This document shows positions 24,613 through 32,433 of a stretch of 32,741 nucleotides of DNA, in pieces (positions within the stretch are counted from its first letter, which is position 1; each line of letters begins with the position of its first letter). The stretch comes from Streptomyces sp. SID3343 (GTDB lineage: Bacteria > Actinomycetota > Actinomycetes > Streptomycetales > Streptomycetaceae): NCBI RefSeq assembly GCF_009865215.1, contig NZ_WWJX01000948.1, forward strand, positions 1-32,741. Reading direction: 5' to 3'. The position numbers and the translations under genes are program-made. Below the pieces are notes generated by a model that was given only the letters and a program-made list of their open reading frames with translations, had not been told where the DNA came from and did not search any database.

Positions 24613-25344
24613 ATGCATATCGCCGAGGGCTATCTGCCCTGGGAACACGCCGCCGCCTGGGGCGTCGCGTCTGCCCCGTTCGTCATATACGGGGCCCGCG
24701 CGCTCACCCGCGAAGTCCGCGAACACCCGGAGAACACCCTTCTGCTCGGAGCGTCCGGGGCGTTTTCGTTCGTCTTGTCCGCACTCAAGATCCCGTCCGT
24801 CACCGGTAGTTGCTCGCATCCCACCGGCACCGGGCTCGGCGCCATCCTGTTCCGACCGCCGATCATGGCCGTGCTCGGCACGATCACGCTGTTGTTCCAG
24901 GCCCTGTTGCTCGCGCACGGCGGGCTCACCACGCTCGGCGCCAACGCGTTCTCCATGGCCATCGTGGGCCCGTGGGCCGGCTACGGCGCGTATCGACTCA
25001 CCCGCAGACTGCTCGACGGACGCGGCGGCACGATGCCGCTGGACGTGGCCGTGTTCGCGGGGGCGTTCGTCGCGGACCTGAGCACCTACTGCGTCACCAG
25101 CGTGCAACTCGCGCTGGCCTTCCCCGACCCGGACAGCGGTTTCCTGGGCGCACTCGCCAAGTTCGGCGGCATCTTCTCGCTCACCCAGATCCCGCTGGCG
25201 ATCAGCGAGGGGCTGCTGACGGTACTCGTGGTGCGGTTGCTGCGACAGTCCAGTCGCGGCGACCTGATCCGGCTCGGCGTTCTCGGCGCCGGCACCACCA
25301 CCACCAAGGACGGCGGCGTGCGCGAGGAGGTGAAGGGCAAGTGA
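24613..25344 (+). CDS. cbiM: Cobalt ECF transporter substrate-specific component CbiM
   Basis: Substrate-capturing membrane protein of the energy-coupling-factor cobalt importer. The 243-residue product starts [10 protein letters not shown], where the N-terminal Met-His is the metal ligand region in the CbiM/NikM family. The signature [18 protein letters not shown] follows (about 59-76), with about six or seven hydrophobic segments and [20 protein letters not shown] near the end. The ATG is preceded by GGAGAGGG with long spacing. Cobalt rather than nickel is inferred from the B12 riboswitch in front and the cbiMNQO order. It is the first gene of the operon; its stop codon overlaps the cbiN start. 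Confidence 0.95.
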   Translation: MHIAEGYLPWEHAAAWGVASAPFVIYGARALTREVREHPENTLLLGASGAFSFVLSALKIPSVTGSCSHPTGTGLGAILFRPPIMAVLGTITLLFQALLLAHGGLTTLGANAFSMAIVGPWAGYGAYRLTRRLLDGRGGTMPLDVAVFAGAFVADLSTYCVTSVQLALAFPDPDSGFLGALAKFGGIFSLTQIPLAISEGLLTVLVVRLLRQSSRGDLIRLGVLGAGTTTTKDGGVREEVKGK

Positions 25345-25790
25345 AGCGCAGTACGAAGATCAACCTCTTGCTCGTGCTGGTCGTGGTCCTGCTCGCGGTG
25401 CTGCCCGTCGTGTTCGGGATGGGCGATCACAAGGACGAGCCGTTCGCCGGCGCGGACACCCAGGCGGAGACCGCAATCACCGAGAACGATCCGGACTACA
25501 AGCCGTGGTTCAGCCCGTTGTACGAACCGCCGTCCGGCGAGATCGAGTCGGGGCTGTTCGCCTTGCAGGCCGCGCTCGGGGCCGGTGTGGTCGGTTACAT
25601 GTTCGGCGTCAAGCGCACCCGCAGGCGACTGGCACCGGAGGCCGCGGACAGCCCCGACGAGACCGAGGGGTCGGGCCCGAACGGGTCGAGGGCATCGGTT
25701 TCGAACGGCACTGACGCATCCGTTCCCCCCGGGCCCGATCCATCGGGTTCGAACGGGCCCGACAGCTCGGTTTCGGTCGTGGGTCGCTGA
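25341..25790 (+). CDS. cbiN: Cobalt transport protein CbiN with extended tail
   Basis: Small membrane partner that helps load metal into CbiM. The GTG start overlaps the cbiM stop codon (GTGA). Two membrane helices are seen: residues 9-25 ([17 protein letters not shown]) and about 73-90 ([18 protein letters not shown]). Between them lies the conserved extracytoplasmic loop [20 protein letters not shown]. The core ends near residue 97; CbiN is usually about 90-110 residues, but here the frame continues to 149 with a Gly/Ser/Pro/Asn-rich tail of imperfect repeats ([20 protein letters not shown]). The tail should be cytoplasmic and disordered. Confidence 0.92.
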   Translation: MKRSTKINLLLVLVVVLLAVLPVVFGMGDHKDEPFAGADTQAETAITENDPDYKPWFSPLYEPPSGEIESGLFALQAALGAGVVGYMFGVKRTRRRLAPEAADSPDETEGSGPNGSRASVSNGTDASVPPGPDPSGSNGPDSSVSVVGR

Positions 25791-25794
25791 CCCC

Positions 25795-26538
25795 GTGTTG
25801 CCGATCGACGCGGCGGCGCACGCCAGTTCGTGGCGGCGCCGCCATCCGGCCGACAAGGCCGTGCTCTCTTTCGGACTGCTCGGGTGCGCGGTGGCACTGC
25901 CACCGTGGCCCGGCGCGGTCGTGGTCGCGGTCACCGTCCTGGTGATCGCCCTCGGGCCGGCGCGCGTACCGGGCCGGCGGCTGTGGCGCGCGGCCCGCGC
26001 ACCGTTGGGCTTCGCCGTGACCGGTGCGGTCGCACTGCTGGTGTCCGTCGGCGGCGCCGGCGTGCACTGGGCCGACGAAGGCCCGCGCCATGCGGGCGAG
26101 TTGCTGGCCCGCACGAGCGCGGCCGGCCTGGCCATGCTGCTGTTCGCGTTCACCACGCCACTGTCGGACGTGCTGCCCAGGCTGACCCGGGTGGGCATTC
26201 CGGCGGCCGTCGTGGACGTCGCGGCGGTGATGTATCGGATGCTGTTCGTGCTCTACGACACGACGGTCCGGATCAACGCGGCCCAGGCCGGTCGGCTCGG
26301 GCATCGGACCAGGCGGGCGCGCTGGCGCTCGGTGGCCGGGCTCGGGTCGGCGGTGTTCGTACAGGCGTTCGCGCGGGCGCAGCGGTTGGAGGCGGGGCTC
26401 GCGGGCCGCGGTTACGACGGGCGGCTGCGCGTACTCGTGGACGACGTACGCATCTCGCGGGCGTTCGTGCTGGGTTCCCTGTCCGTCGTGGCGGCGGTCG
26501 TCGCCGCCACCCTTCTCTTGGTGTCGGTGTTGCCGTGA
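25795..26538 (+). CDS. cbiQ: Cobalt ECF transporter transmembrane component CbiQ
   Basis: Membrane coupling (T) component joining CbiMN to the ATPase. The 247-residue product shows several membrane segments (about 28-60, 78-92, 108-122, 133-152 and 222-245) and the ARAQRLEAGLAGRGYDG segment (about 191-207), the coupling-helix motif that contacts the ATPase in EcfT/CbiQ proteins. The first codon taken is the GTG at 25795, 4 bp after cbiN; there is no clear ribosome site, so translational coupling is likely and the start is not certain. Its TGA overlaps the GTG start of cbiO. Confidence 0.93.
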   Translation: MLPIDAAAHASSWRRRHPADKAVLSFGLLGCAVALPPWPGAVVVAVTVLVIALGPARVPGRRLWRAARAPLGFAVTGAVALLVSVGGAGVHWADEGPRHAGELLARTSAAGLAMLLFAFTTPLSDVLPRLTRVGIPAAVVDVAAVMYRMLFVLYDTTVRINAAQAGRLGHRTRRARWRSVAGLGSAVFVQAFARAQRLEAGLAGRGYDGRLRVLVDDVRISRAFVLGSLSVVAAVVAATLLLVSVLP

Positions 26539-27410
26539 TTCCGTTGCAGGTACGAGAGGTCGGCTACGCGTACGAGGACGGGCCGGTGGTGTTGAGCGGC
26601 CTGACCCTGGCGATCCCCGCCGGGCGGGCGTTGGCGCTGCTCGGGCCGAACGGGAGCGGAAAGACCACCCTGTTGCGGCTGCTGACCGGTGGCCTGGTCC
26701 CCGACTCGGGGACGGTCGAGCTGGCGGGCGTGCCGATCCGCCACGACCGCAAGGGACTTACCGCGTTGCGGCGGGCGGTACAGCTGGTCGTGCAGGATCC
26801 CGACGACCAACTGTTCTCGGCGTCGGTGGTGCAGGACGTGTCCTTCGGACCGCTCAATCTCGGGCTCCCGCCGGACGAGGTGCGCGCTCGGGTGGCGACG
26901 GCGTTGGCTGCGCTGGGCATCACGGATCTGGCCGAACGCCCGGTGCACCTGTTGTCGTTCGGGCAACGCAAGCGGGTCGCGATCGCGGGGGCGATCGCGA
27001 TGCGGCCGGAGGTCCTGGTCCTGGACGAGCCGACGGCGGGCCTCGACCCGGCCGGCCAGGAGGCGTTGTTGGTCACCCTCGCCGAACTGCGCGCGGCGGG
27101 GACGACCGTGGTGATGGCCACCCACGACGTGGACTTGGCCTTGCGGTGGGCGGACGACGCGGCGGTCCTGGCGGGCGGGCGGCTGCACACGGGGGCCGCC
27201 GCCTCGGTGCTCTCGGACACGGCGTTGTTGGCGGCGGCGAGTCTGCGGCCGACGTGGGGCCACGCGGCCGCGGCGGTGTTGCGCTCACACGGGCTGTCGA
27301 CGGCGGATTCCGCGCTGCCGCGGACGCCGGAGGAGCTGGCGTCGTTCGCCGCGCCGGAACGGTTGGGGGAGTTCTCGGACCGGGAGAAACCGACCGATCT
27401 ACGGGCATAG
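26535..27410 (+). CDS. cbiO: Cobalt ECF transporter ATP-binding protein CbiO
   Basis: ATPase that powers cobalt import. The 291-residue product has Walker A GPNGSGKTT (37-45), Q-loop VVQDPDDQLFSASV (85-98, the ECF-type sequence), signature LSFGQ (140-144), Walker B VLVLDEP (160-166) and the switch His197 (MATHDVD). The C-terminal 50 residues are variable. It overlaps cbiQ by four bases, so the whole set cbiMNQO is one translationally coupled operon under the cobalamin riboswitch. The GTG start fits the family N-terminus (QVREVGYAYEDG). Confidence 0.96.
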   Translation: MIPLQVREVGYAYEDGPVVLSGLTLAIPAGRALALLGPNGSGKTTLLRLLTGGLVPDSGTVELAGVPIRHDRKGLTALRRAVQLVVQDPDDQLFSASVVQDVSFGPLNLGLPPDEVRARVATALAALGITDLAERPVHLLSFGQRKRVAIAGAIAMRPEVLVLDEPTAGLDPAGQEALLVTLAELRAAGTTVVMATHDVDLALRWADDAAVLAGGRLHTGAAASVLSDTALLAAASLRPTWGHAAAAVLRSHGLSTADSALPRTPEELASFAAPERLGEFSDREKPTDLRA

Positions 27411-27724
27411 CCGTTATCGTCGCCGAACGAACGATGCGGCGGGCACGGCGCCCCGGTGGGACCCCGAGCGGGATCCGGTGCGCCTCGGCAACCCCGCCGC
27501 CGCCGTAAACGCTCCCCACCACCTCGATCGGCGCCGAGCGGCCGAGCGATCGGGCAGCAGTCGAGCAATCGAGCAGTCGGGACGAAACACAAGCGGAAGC
27601 GGCATTCCGATTATCGAGTGACAAAGGGGCTTCTGAGAATATCGGCGCGTCATTAAAGTGGCGAAGGATCGAGCGGCGGACGAGGTCTTTCGTCCCGTTT
27701 CCCCTTTCGTCCACGGAGGCGCGA
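27411..27724. other. Intergenic region after cbiO
   Basis: 314 bp without a supported gene. An imperfect hairpin GGCGCCCCGG/CCGGTGCGCC (27447-27456/27475-27484, one mismatch) could terminate cbiMNQO. The stretch 27530-27590 has repeated CGAGCR motifs. The stretch 27600-27660 is AT-richer (GATTATCGAG, TCATTAAAG) and may hold the promoter of the next gene. Confidence 0.4.
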
Positions 27725-28249
27725 GTGTCGTTGTCCGATGAGGATCTGTGTGACATCGCGGCGGGCGTGCTGCGGTCCGTTCGCTACCTGACGCTGGGCA
27801 CGGCATCGCGCGACGGCGCGTCGTGGATGACGCCACTCGCGCACGCGTGGGATCACCAGGACGCGTTCTACTGGATGTCGGCGATCGACTCCCGGCACTC
27901 GCGCAACATCGAGGAGAACCCCACCGTGTCGGTGTTGGTCTACGACCTCGGCGCGGTCGGCGCGGACCAGGCCCTGTTCGGCAGCGGAACGGCGCGGATG
28001 CTCGACGGTGAGGAAACGGCGCACGGTTGCGCGACGTACTACGAGCGGCGTTATCCCGATCCGGCCGTGCGGGCGCAGCGCTCGCGCCCGCCGGGCGACT
28101 TTCGCGGCACGTCACCCAATCGGCTCTATCGCGCCGACATCGACGCGTATTCGCTCCTGCACCCGGACGGCCATCCCGTGCACGCGGGCCTGGTCAGCCA
28201 CCGGGTTCCGGTGCCCTTCAGCACCGCGCGGTTGCGCCCCGCGGAGTGA
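27725..28249 (+). CDS. Pyridoxamine 5'-phosphate oxidase family (flavin-binding) protein
   Basis: Split-barrel protein of 174 residues of the type that binds FMN or F420. Visible traits are the opening strand pair RYLTLGTASRDGASWMTPLAHAW, a WMSAIDSRHSRNIEENPTVSVLVYD segment (the SRH.RNI part is typical of phosphate binding in PNPOx-like proteins) and the FGSGTARML strand. Its substrate is unknown; members range from heme or F420 reductases to uncharacterised proteins. The GTG at 27725 follows GGAGGCGA. It stands 100 bp before the ROK kinase gene on the same strand. Confidence 0.85.
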   Translation: MSLSDEDLCDIAAGVLRSVRYLTLGTASRDGASWMTPLAHAWDHQDAFYWMSAIDSRHSRNIEENPTVSVLVYDLGAVGADQALFGSGTARMLDGEETAHGCATYYERRYPDPAVRAQRSRPPGDFRGTSPNRLYRADIDAYSLLHPDGHPVHAGLVSHRVPVPFSTARLRPAE

Positions 28250-28284
28250 GCCGCGCGCTGCGGCGCCCGGTGTGGTGGCTTGTA

Positions 28285-28318
28285 TCGTGACATCGGGTCG
28301 TACGTACCGACGTCACGA
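28285..28318. promoter_or_regulatory. Inverted repeat upstream of the ROK gene
   Basis: TCGTGAC (28285-28291) and GTCACGA (28312-28318) form a perfect 7-bp dyad around a TACGTAC centre. It lies 32-65 bp before the ROK start codon and could be an operator. Confidence 0.4.
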
Positions 28319-28349
28319 CGGCGGGCGGGTACGACCAGGAGTCACGAAT

Positions 28350-29315
28350 ATGCGCACACTCGACAGCCCGGAAGTCGTGGTCGGGCTCGATCTCGGCGGC
28401 ACCACCTTCAAGTCCGCATTCGTCGAACGCGATGGCACCCACGCATTCGTCGGTCGGCACCGGCCCGAGCGCGCGGCGGGGCCGGAGGGGGTCGTGGCCG
28501 GCATCCTCGACCACGCGGCGGCGTCGGTGGCCGAGGCGACCCGCCGTGGCGCGGTGGTGCGCGCGGTCGGCGTCGCCTCGTGTGGCGTGGTGGACGAGGC
28601 CGCCGGGGTGGCCGTGTTCTCGGCGGCCTTCGGGTGGCACGACGTACCGCTGCGCGAGCGGCTCGCCGAACGGCTCGGGCTGCCGGTGGCGCTGGGACAC
28701 GACGTGCGGGCGGGCGGTGTCGCGGAGGCGCGGTTGGGCGCGGGCGTCGGGCACGACGTGTTCCTGTTCGTCCCGATCGGTACCGGTGTGGGGGCGGCCG
28801 TGATGATCGGGGGCCGTCCGTTCGTCGGAGCGCACTGGCGAGCGGGCGAGATGGGGCACCTGGTGTTGCGTCCGGGCGGCCGGTCGTGCGGGTGCGGGCA
28901 GCGCGGGTGCGTCAGCACGGTGGCCGGCGGCCCCGCCGTGGCGCGGCGATACGGCGAGCTCACCGACGACCGCACGCACGGCGTCGACGCCGCGGGCGTC
29001 GCCCGCCTCGCGGCCGCCGGCGAGCCGATCGCGGGCCGGGTATGGGCCGAGATGGTGGCCGCGCTCGCGGACGCCTTGGCCGCGTCGGTGTCGATGCTCG
29101 ATCCGTCCGCCGTGGTCCTCGGTGGCGGGATCGGGCGCGCGGGCGCGTCGCTGTCGCGCCCGTTGCGGGAGGAACTCGAACGGCGGCTGACGTTCCAGGT
29201 GATGCCGCGATTGCTGCCGGCGCGCTTCGCGGACGAGTCGGGTTCGCTGGGCGCGGGGTTGCTCGCGTGGGACCTGTTGGCCGGGTCGCCCGGGCCCGCC
29301 CCCTCCCCCGCTTGA
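28350..29315 (+). CDS. ROK family sugar kinase (glucokinase-like)
   Basis: Probable ATP-dependent hexose kinase of 321 residues. The phosphate loop DLGGTTFKSA lies at 14-23, the catalytic Asp118 in ALGHDVRAGG, the second phosphate motif PIGTGVGAA at 142-150, and the zinc site combines His170 (EMGHLVL) with CGCGQRGC (Cys180, 182, 187). There is no N-terminal HTH, so it is an enzyme rather than a NagC-type repressor. The residue two after the last Cys, usually Glu in ROK kinases (CxCGxxGCxE), is Ser189. The ATG at 28350 follows AGGAG; the frame is open to 28008. It ends 13 bp from the convergent GMC gene. Confidence 0.92.
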   Translation: MRTLDSPEVVVGLDLGGTTFKSAFVERDGTHAFVGRHRPERAAGPEGVVAGILDHAAASVAEATRRGAVVRAVGVASCGVVDEAAGVAVFSAAFGWHDVPLRERLAERLGLPVALGHDVRAGGVAEARLGAGVGHDVFLFVPIGTGVGAAVMIGGRPFVGAHWRAGEMGHLVLRPGGRSCGCGQRGCVSTVAGGPAVARRYGELTDDRTHGVDAAGVARLAAAGEPIAGRVWAEMVAALADALAASVSMLDPSAVVLGGGIGRAGASLSRPLREELERRLTFQVMPRLLPARFADESGSLGAGLLAWDLLAGSPGPAPSPA

Positions 29316-29328
29316 CCGACTCCCCTGC

Positions 29329-30882
29329 TCAGGCGGTCAGTCGACCGTGTGCCGCGACGCGAAAGGCGTTCGCGGCGATCGTCAGGCCCGGGTTGACCGC
29401 GGCCGAGGACGGGAAGACCGCGCTGTCCGCGATCCACAGGTTCGCCACGTCGTGCGCCTTGCCGAAGGGGTCCACGACGCTCGTGGCCGGGTCCTCGCCC
29501 ATGACCGCCGTACCGCACTGGTGGGAGTTGACCGCCACCCCCATCCGCCGGGTGAACACGAGCGGGTAGCCGGCACCGCGCATCGCGTCGGTGGCGCGCC
29601 GGACGAGTTCGCGGTGCGGCGCGAGATTGTTGGGCGACCAGTGCACGACGACGCGTTGCGCGGTGTCGAGGGTCACCCGGTTCGCCGTGGTGGGCAGGTC
29701 TTCGCTGGTCAGGTACAGGTCGACGCTGTGCTTGGCCACGAGCGCGAGCATCGGCCGGGGAATCGCGCGGCCGAGCACGCGGGCCATCGGCGCCTGGAGC
29801 TTGCCGAGTGTTTGCACGTTGCCCAGCGGGCCGTAGGCGCCGCCGGAGTCGGCGTACCAGTCGTTGAGCCCCAGCGTCTTTTGGAAGACGGTGTCGTTGC
29901 GGCGCCTGGGGTCCACCGCCACCGCGAACGTGCTGTTGTGCACCATGTAGTGGGCCCCGACGCGGCCGGAGCCGTCGGCGAGGCCCTTCCCCGGCGCGGG
30001 GCCCGAACGCAGCAGGAGGGCGGCCGTGTTGACCGCGCCCGCGGCGAGTACGAAGCGGTGCGCGACCACGCGCAGCGGCCGGCCGTCGCGGGTGCCGAGC
30101 GCCTCGGTGATCCGGGTGCCACTCGCGTCGGTCCGCAGGCGGGTGACGGTGGTACGCGTGAGCAGTTCGACGTTGCCGCTCGCGAGCGCCGGGCGAATCG
30201 CGCACACGTCGGCGTCGCTCTTGGCGTCGACCAGGCACGGGAAGCCGTCGCACGTCGCGCAGCGCACGCACGCGCCACCGGGGCGCAGGTCGATGCCGAT
30301 CGGCATGTCGAACGGTGTCAGGCCCTGGGTGCGCAGCGCGTCGGCAAGGTGTGCGATGGCGGGTTCGTGCGCGACGCCCGGGAAGGGGTAGTCGCTCGAA
30401 CGCCACGGATCGGTGGGGTCCTGGCCTCGGGTGCCGTGCACGCGGTACAGGCGTTCGGCGCTCCCGTAGTGCGGTTCGAGGTCGCGGTAGGTGATCGGCC
30501 AGGCCGATGACTCGCCCTCGTGGAGTTGGCCGGCCTCGAAGTCGCTTTCGCGAAAACGCGGCAACGTGGCCCCGTACACCTTGGTGTTGCCGCCGACGTA
30601 ATAGTGCACGCCGGGCCGAAAGGGGCGGTGTTCGCTGTCGTACCACTGTTCGCCGTTGCGGTAGCGGCCTTGCGTGAACACCGCGTCAGGCGACCAGTTC
30701 TCGTATTCGCGCGGCAGGAAATCACCGCGCTCGATCACCACGACGCGAGCGCCGCTCTCGCGCAGCGCGTAGGCCAGGGTCGCCCCGCCCATGCCGGATC
30801 CGATGATCGCGATGTCGCAGCGCACGAGGTCGCGGTCGGGGCGCAGCACCCCGGGCAGGGGTGCGGGAGCGGTGAGCGACAC
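29329..30882 (-). CDS. GMC family FAD-dependent oxidoreductase (1)
   Basis: Flavin enzyme of 517 residues that oxidises an alcohol. The N-terminal FAD site DIAIIGSGMGGATLA (GSGMGG 28-33) ends in IERGD, followed by a GGNTKVYGATLPRF segment. The C-terminal catalytic part has NSHQCGT (His454) and AVNPGLTI (Asn497), the usual His/Asn pair. A cysteine cluster CVRCATCDGFPC (Cys205, 208, 211, 216) precedes KSDADV; this cluster is known in a GMC subgroup but its role is unclear to me. There is no signal peptide. The GTG start has GGAAGGAA about 9 bases upstream. It lies 72 bp after the second GMC gene, same strand, so they are likely cotranscribed. Confidence 0.92.
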   Translation of the reverse strand: MSLTAPAPLPGVLRPDRDLVRCDIAIIGSGMGGATLAYALRESGARVVVIERGDFLPREYENWSPDAVFTQGRYRNGEQWYDSEHRPFRPGVHYYVGGNTKVYGATLPRFRESDFEAGQLHEGESSAWPITYRDLEPHYGSAERLYRVHGTRGQDPTDPWRSSDYPFPGVAHEPAIAHLADALRTQGLTPFDMPIGIDLRPGGACVRCATCDGFPCLVDAKSDADVCAIRPALASGNVELLTRTTVTRLRTDASGTRITEALGTRDGRPLRVVAHRFVLAAGAVNTAALLLRSGPAPGKGLADGSGRVGAHYMVHNSTFAVAVDPRRRNDTVFQKTLGLNDWYADSGGAYGPLGNVQTLGKLQAPMARVLGRAIPRPMLALVAKHSVDLYLTSEDLPTTANRVTLDTAQRVVVHWSPNNLAPHRELVRRATDAMRGAGYPLVFTRRMGVAVNSHQCGTAVMGEDPATSVVDPFGKAHDVANLWIADSAVFPSSAAVNPGLTIAANAFRVAAHGRLTA

Positions 30883-30954
30883 GTGAACGGGTTCCTTCCG
30901 TCGTGGAACGCCGGCTGGCAGTCGGGTGGGCGGGAGTGGGCGTGTGTGCCTGAG

Positions 30955-32433
30955 TCAGCACCGGACGGGCAGGGCCGAGGCGACGTGGCGGGCGACGATC
31001 TCGTGCGCGAAGGCCATGATCGTGCCCTGCGGGCTCACCCCGGTCGCACCGGGAAGCACGGCGGCGTCGCAGATGTGGAGGTTGCGAAAGCCGTACGGTC
31101 GGCCGTACCCGTCGCACATGCCGCCGCGGTCGGGGTCGCCCATCGGACACGAGGCCATCGCGTGCACGGACACCAGGTCCCATCGACGCGGGTCGGCTCG
31201 GGCCGTGAACGCGTCCACGTGTGCGGCACGGCGCAGTATCCGTCGCTCGGGGGCGTACACCTCCACCGCGCCCGCGGCGAACAGCACGCGCGCGGCCCGC
31301 TCGACCGCGAAGCGCAGCAGCTCGCGGTCGCTCGCGCGGATGCGGTGGCTCAGCAGTCGGCCTCCGCCGGGCAGCGCGCGCACCCGCACGGGCCCCGACA
31401 TGCGTACCTGTGCGGTGTACGCGCCGACGTGGTCGATGTCGGCGAGCATGCCGTCGACGACGTGGGGCGGGTGGCCGGCGAGGCCGGCGGCCAGGGTGCC
31501 GGGGGTGAGGTTGGTGGGCATGACCAGGATGCCCAGGTCGGCGAACTCGCGCAGTTGCGTGGTGAAGATGGTCGCGTCGCGTGCCCGGACGGGTTCGGGA
31601 AAGCGCGCGTGCAGGCGGACGTTGACGTGGAACGCGACGCGCCGGCCGGCCGTGCGTTCGTGGATGCCGCTGCGTTGCAAAAGCACGGGCGTGCCCAGCG
31701 CGCCGGCGGCGAGGAAGACCATCTCGGGCCGGTAGCTGAGGGCTTCGCCGTCGGGGCCGACGGCGCGCACCTCGGTGACGACGCCGGCGTGGTGCGCGAG
31801 GCGGACGACGCGGGTGTCGGGGTGGATTCGGGCGCCGCCGCGCCGGGCGTCGGGCAGGTAGGTCAGCGCCATGCTCTGCTTCGCTCCGGTGGGGCATCCG
31901 GTGGCGCAGCGGTTGCTGTGTCGGCATCCGCGAATCGCGCGCCGGGCGCCGTTCGTGCGCCATCCCAGGGCGTCGGCTCCCATCGCGAGCAGGCGCGAGT
32001 CCTGGTTGGCGTGGGCGCGTTCGAGCTGGGTGTGCACCGACAGGCGGCGGGTGATCTCGCGTGCGTGCGGCGCGAGGTGTTCGGCTCCGTAGCCGTCGAT
32101 GCCGAACTCCCGTGCCCACCGGGCGAGCAGGTCGGCCGGTGGATGCCACAGCAGGCCGCCGTTGACGACGGTGGTGCCGCCGACGCAGCGGCCCTCGCCG
32201 AAGGCGATCGTGGGGCGGCCGTGGATGGGGGACAGACCGGCGTCGCGGTACAGCCGGCGCATGTTCTCGGCCGGGGAGCGTGCGGCGAGGTCGGCGTCGG
32301 ACACCTCGGGGCCCTCTTCCAGCACGAGCGGTTCGTCGCCGGCGAGCGCGAGCGCACGCGCGGCCACCGCGCCGCCGGCGCCCGAACCGATCACCAGGGA
32401 CGCGCAGTCGATCACCGTGCGGCGTCGATCCAT
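30955..32433 (-). CDS. GMC family FAD-dependent oxidoreductase (2), fatty-alcohol-oxidase-like
   Basis: Second flavin enzyme, 492 residues and only distantly like its neighbour. The FAD site LVIGSGAGGAVAARA (GSGAGG 16-21) and LEEGPE are followed by GRCVGGTTVVNGGLLW, the pattern I associate with long-chain fatty-alcohol oxidase-type GMC enzymes. A second Cys motif, CRHSNRCATGCPTGAKQS (Cys170, 176, 180), lies in the middle. Near the C-terminus VHAMASCPMG holds catalytic His424, but the partner usually Asn (or His) is Ser467 in TGVSPQGTIMA. The ATG follows GGGAGCGG. Its start lies inside the end of the upstream small gene (22-bp overlap). The frame open to 32646 is not used. Confidence 0.9.
   Translation of the reverse strand: MDRRRTVIDCASLVIGSGAGGAVAARALALAGDEPLVLEEGPEVSDADLAARSPAENMRRLYRDAGLSPIHGRPTIAFGEGRCVGGTTVVNGGLLWHPPADLLARWAREFGIDGYGAEHLAPHAREITRRLSVHTQLERAHANQDSRLLAMGADALGWRTNGARRAIRGCRHSNRCATGCPTGAKQSMALTYLPDARRGGARIHPDTRVVRLAHHAGVVTEVRAVGPDGEALSYRPEMVFLAAGALGTPVLLQRSGIHERTAGRRVAFHVNVRLHARFPEPVRARDATIFTTQLREFADLGILVMPTNLTPGTLAAGLAGHPPHVVDGMLADIDHVGAYTAQVRMSGPVRVRALPGGGRLLSHRIRASDRELLRFAVERAARVLFAAGAVEVYAPERRILRRAAHVDAFTARADPRRWDLVSVHAMASCPMGDPDRGGMCDGYGRPYGFRNLHICDAAVLPGATGVSPQGTIMAFAHEIVARHVASALPVRC

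Noticed and set aside
29316..29328. Terminator between the ROK and GMC genes
   Set aside because: The 13-bp gap between these convergent genes is too short for a hairpin of its own, and I saw no strong inverted repeat spanning the gene ends.
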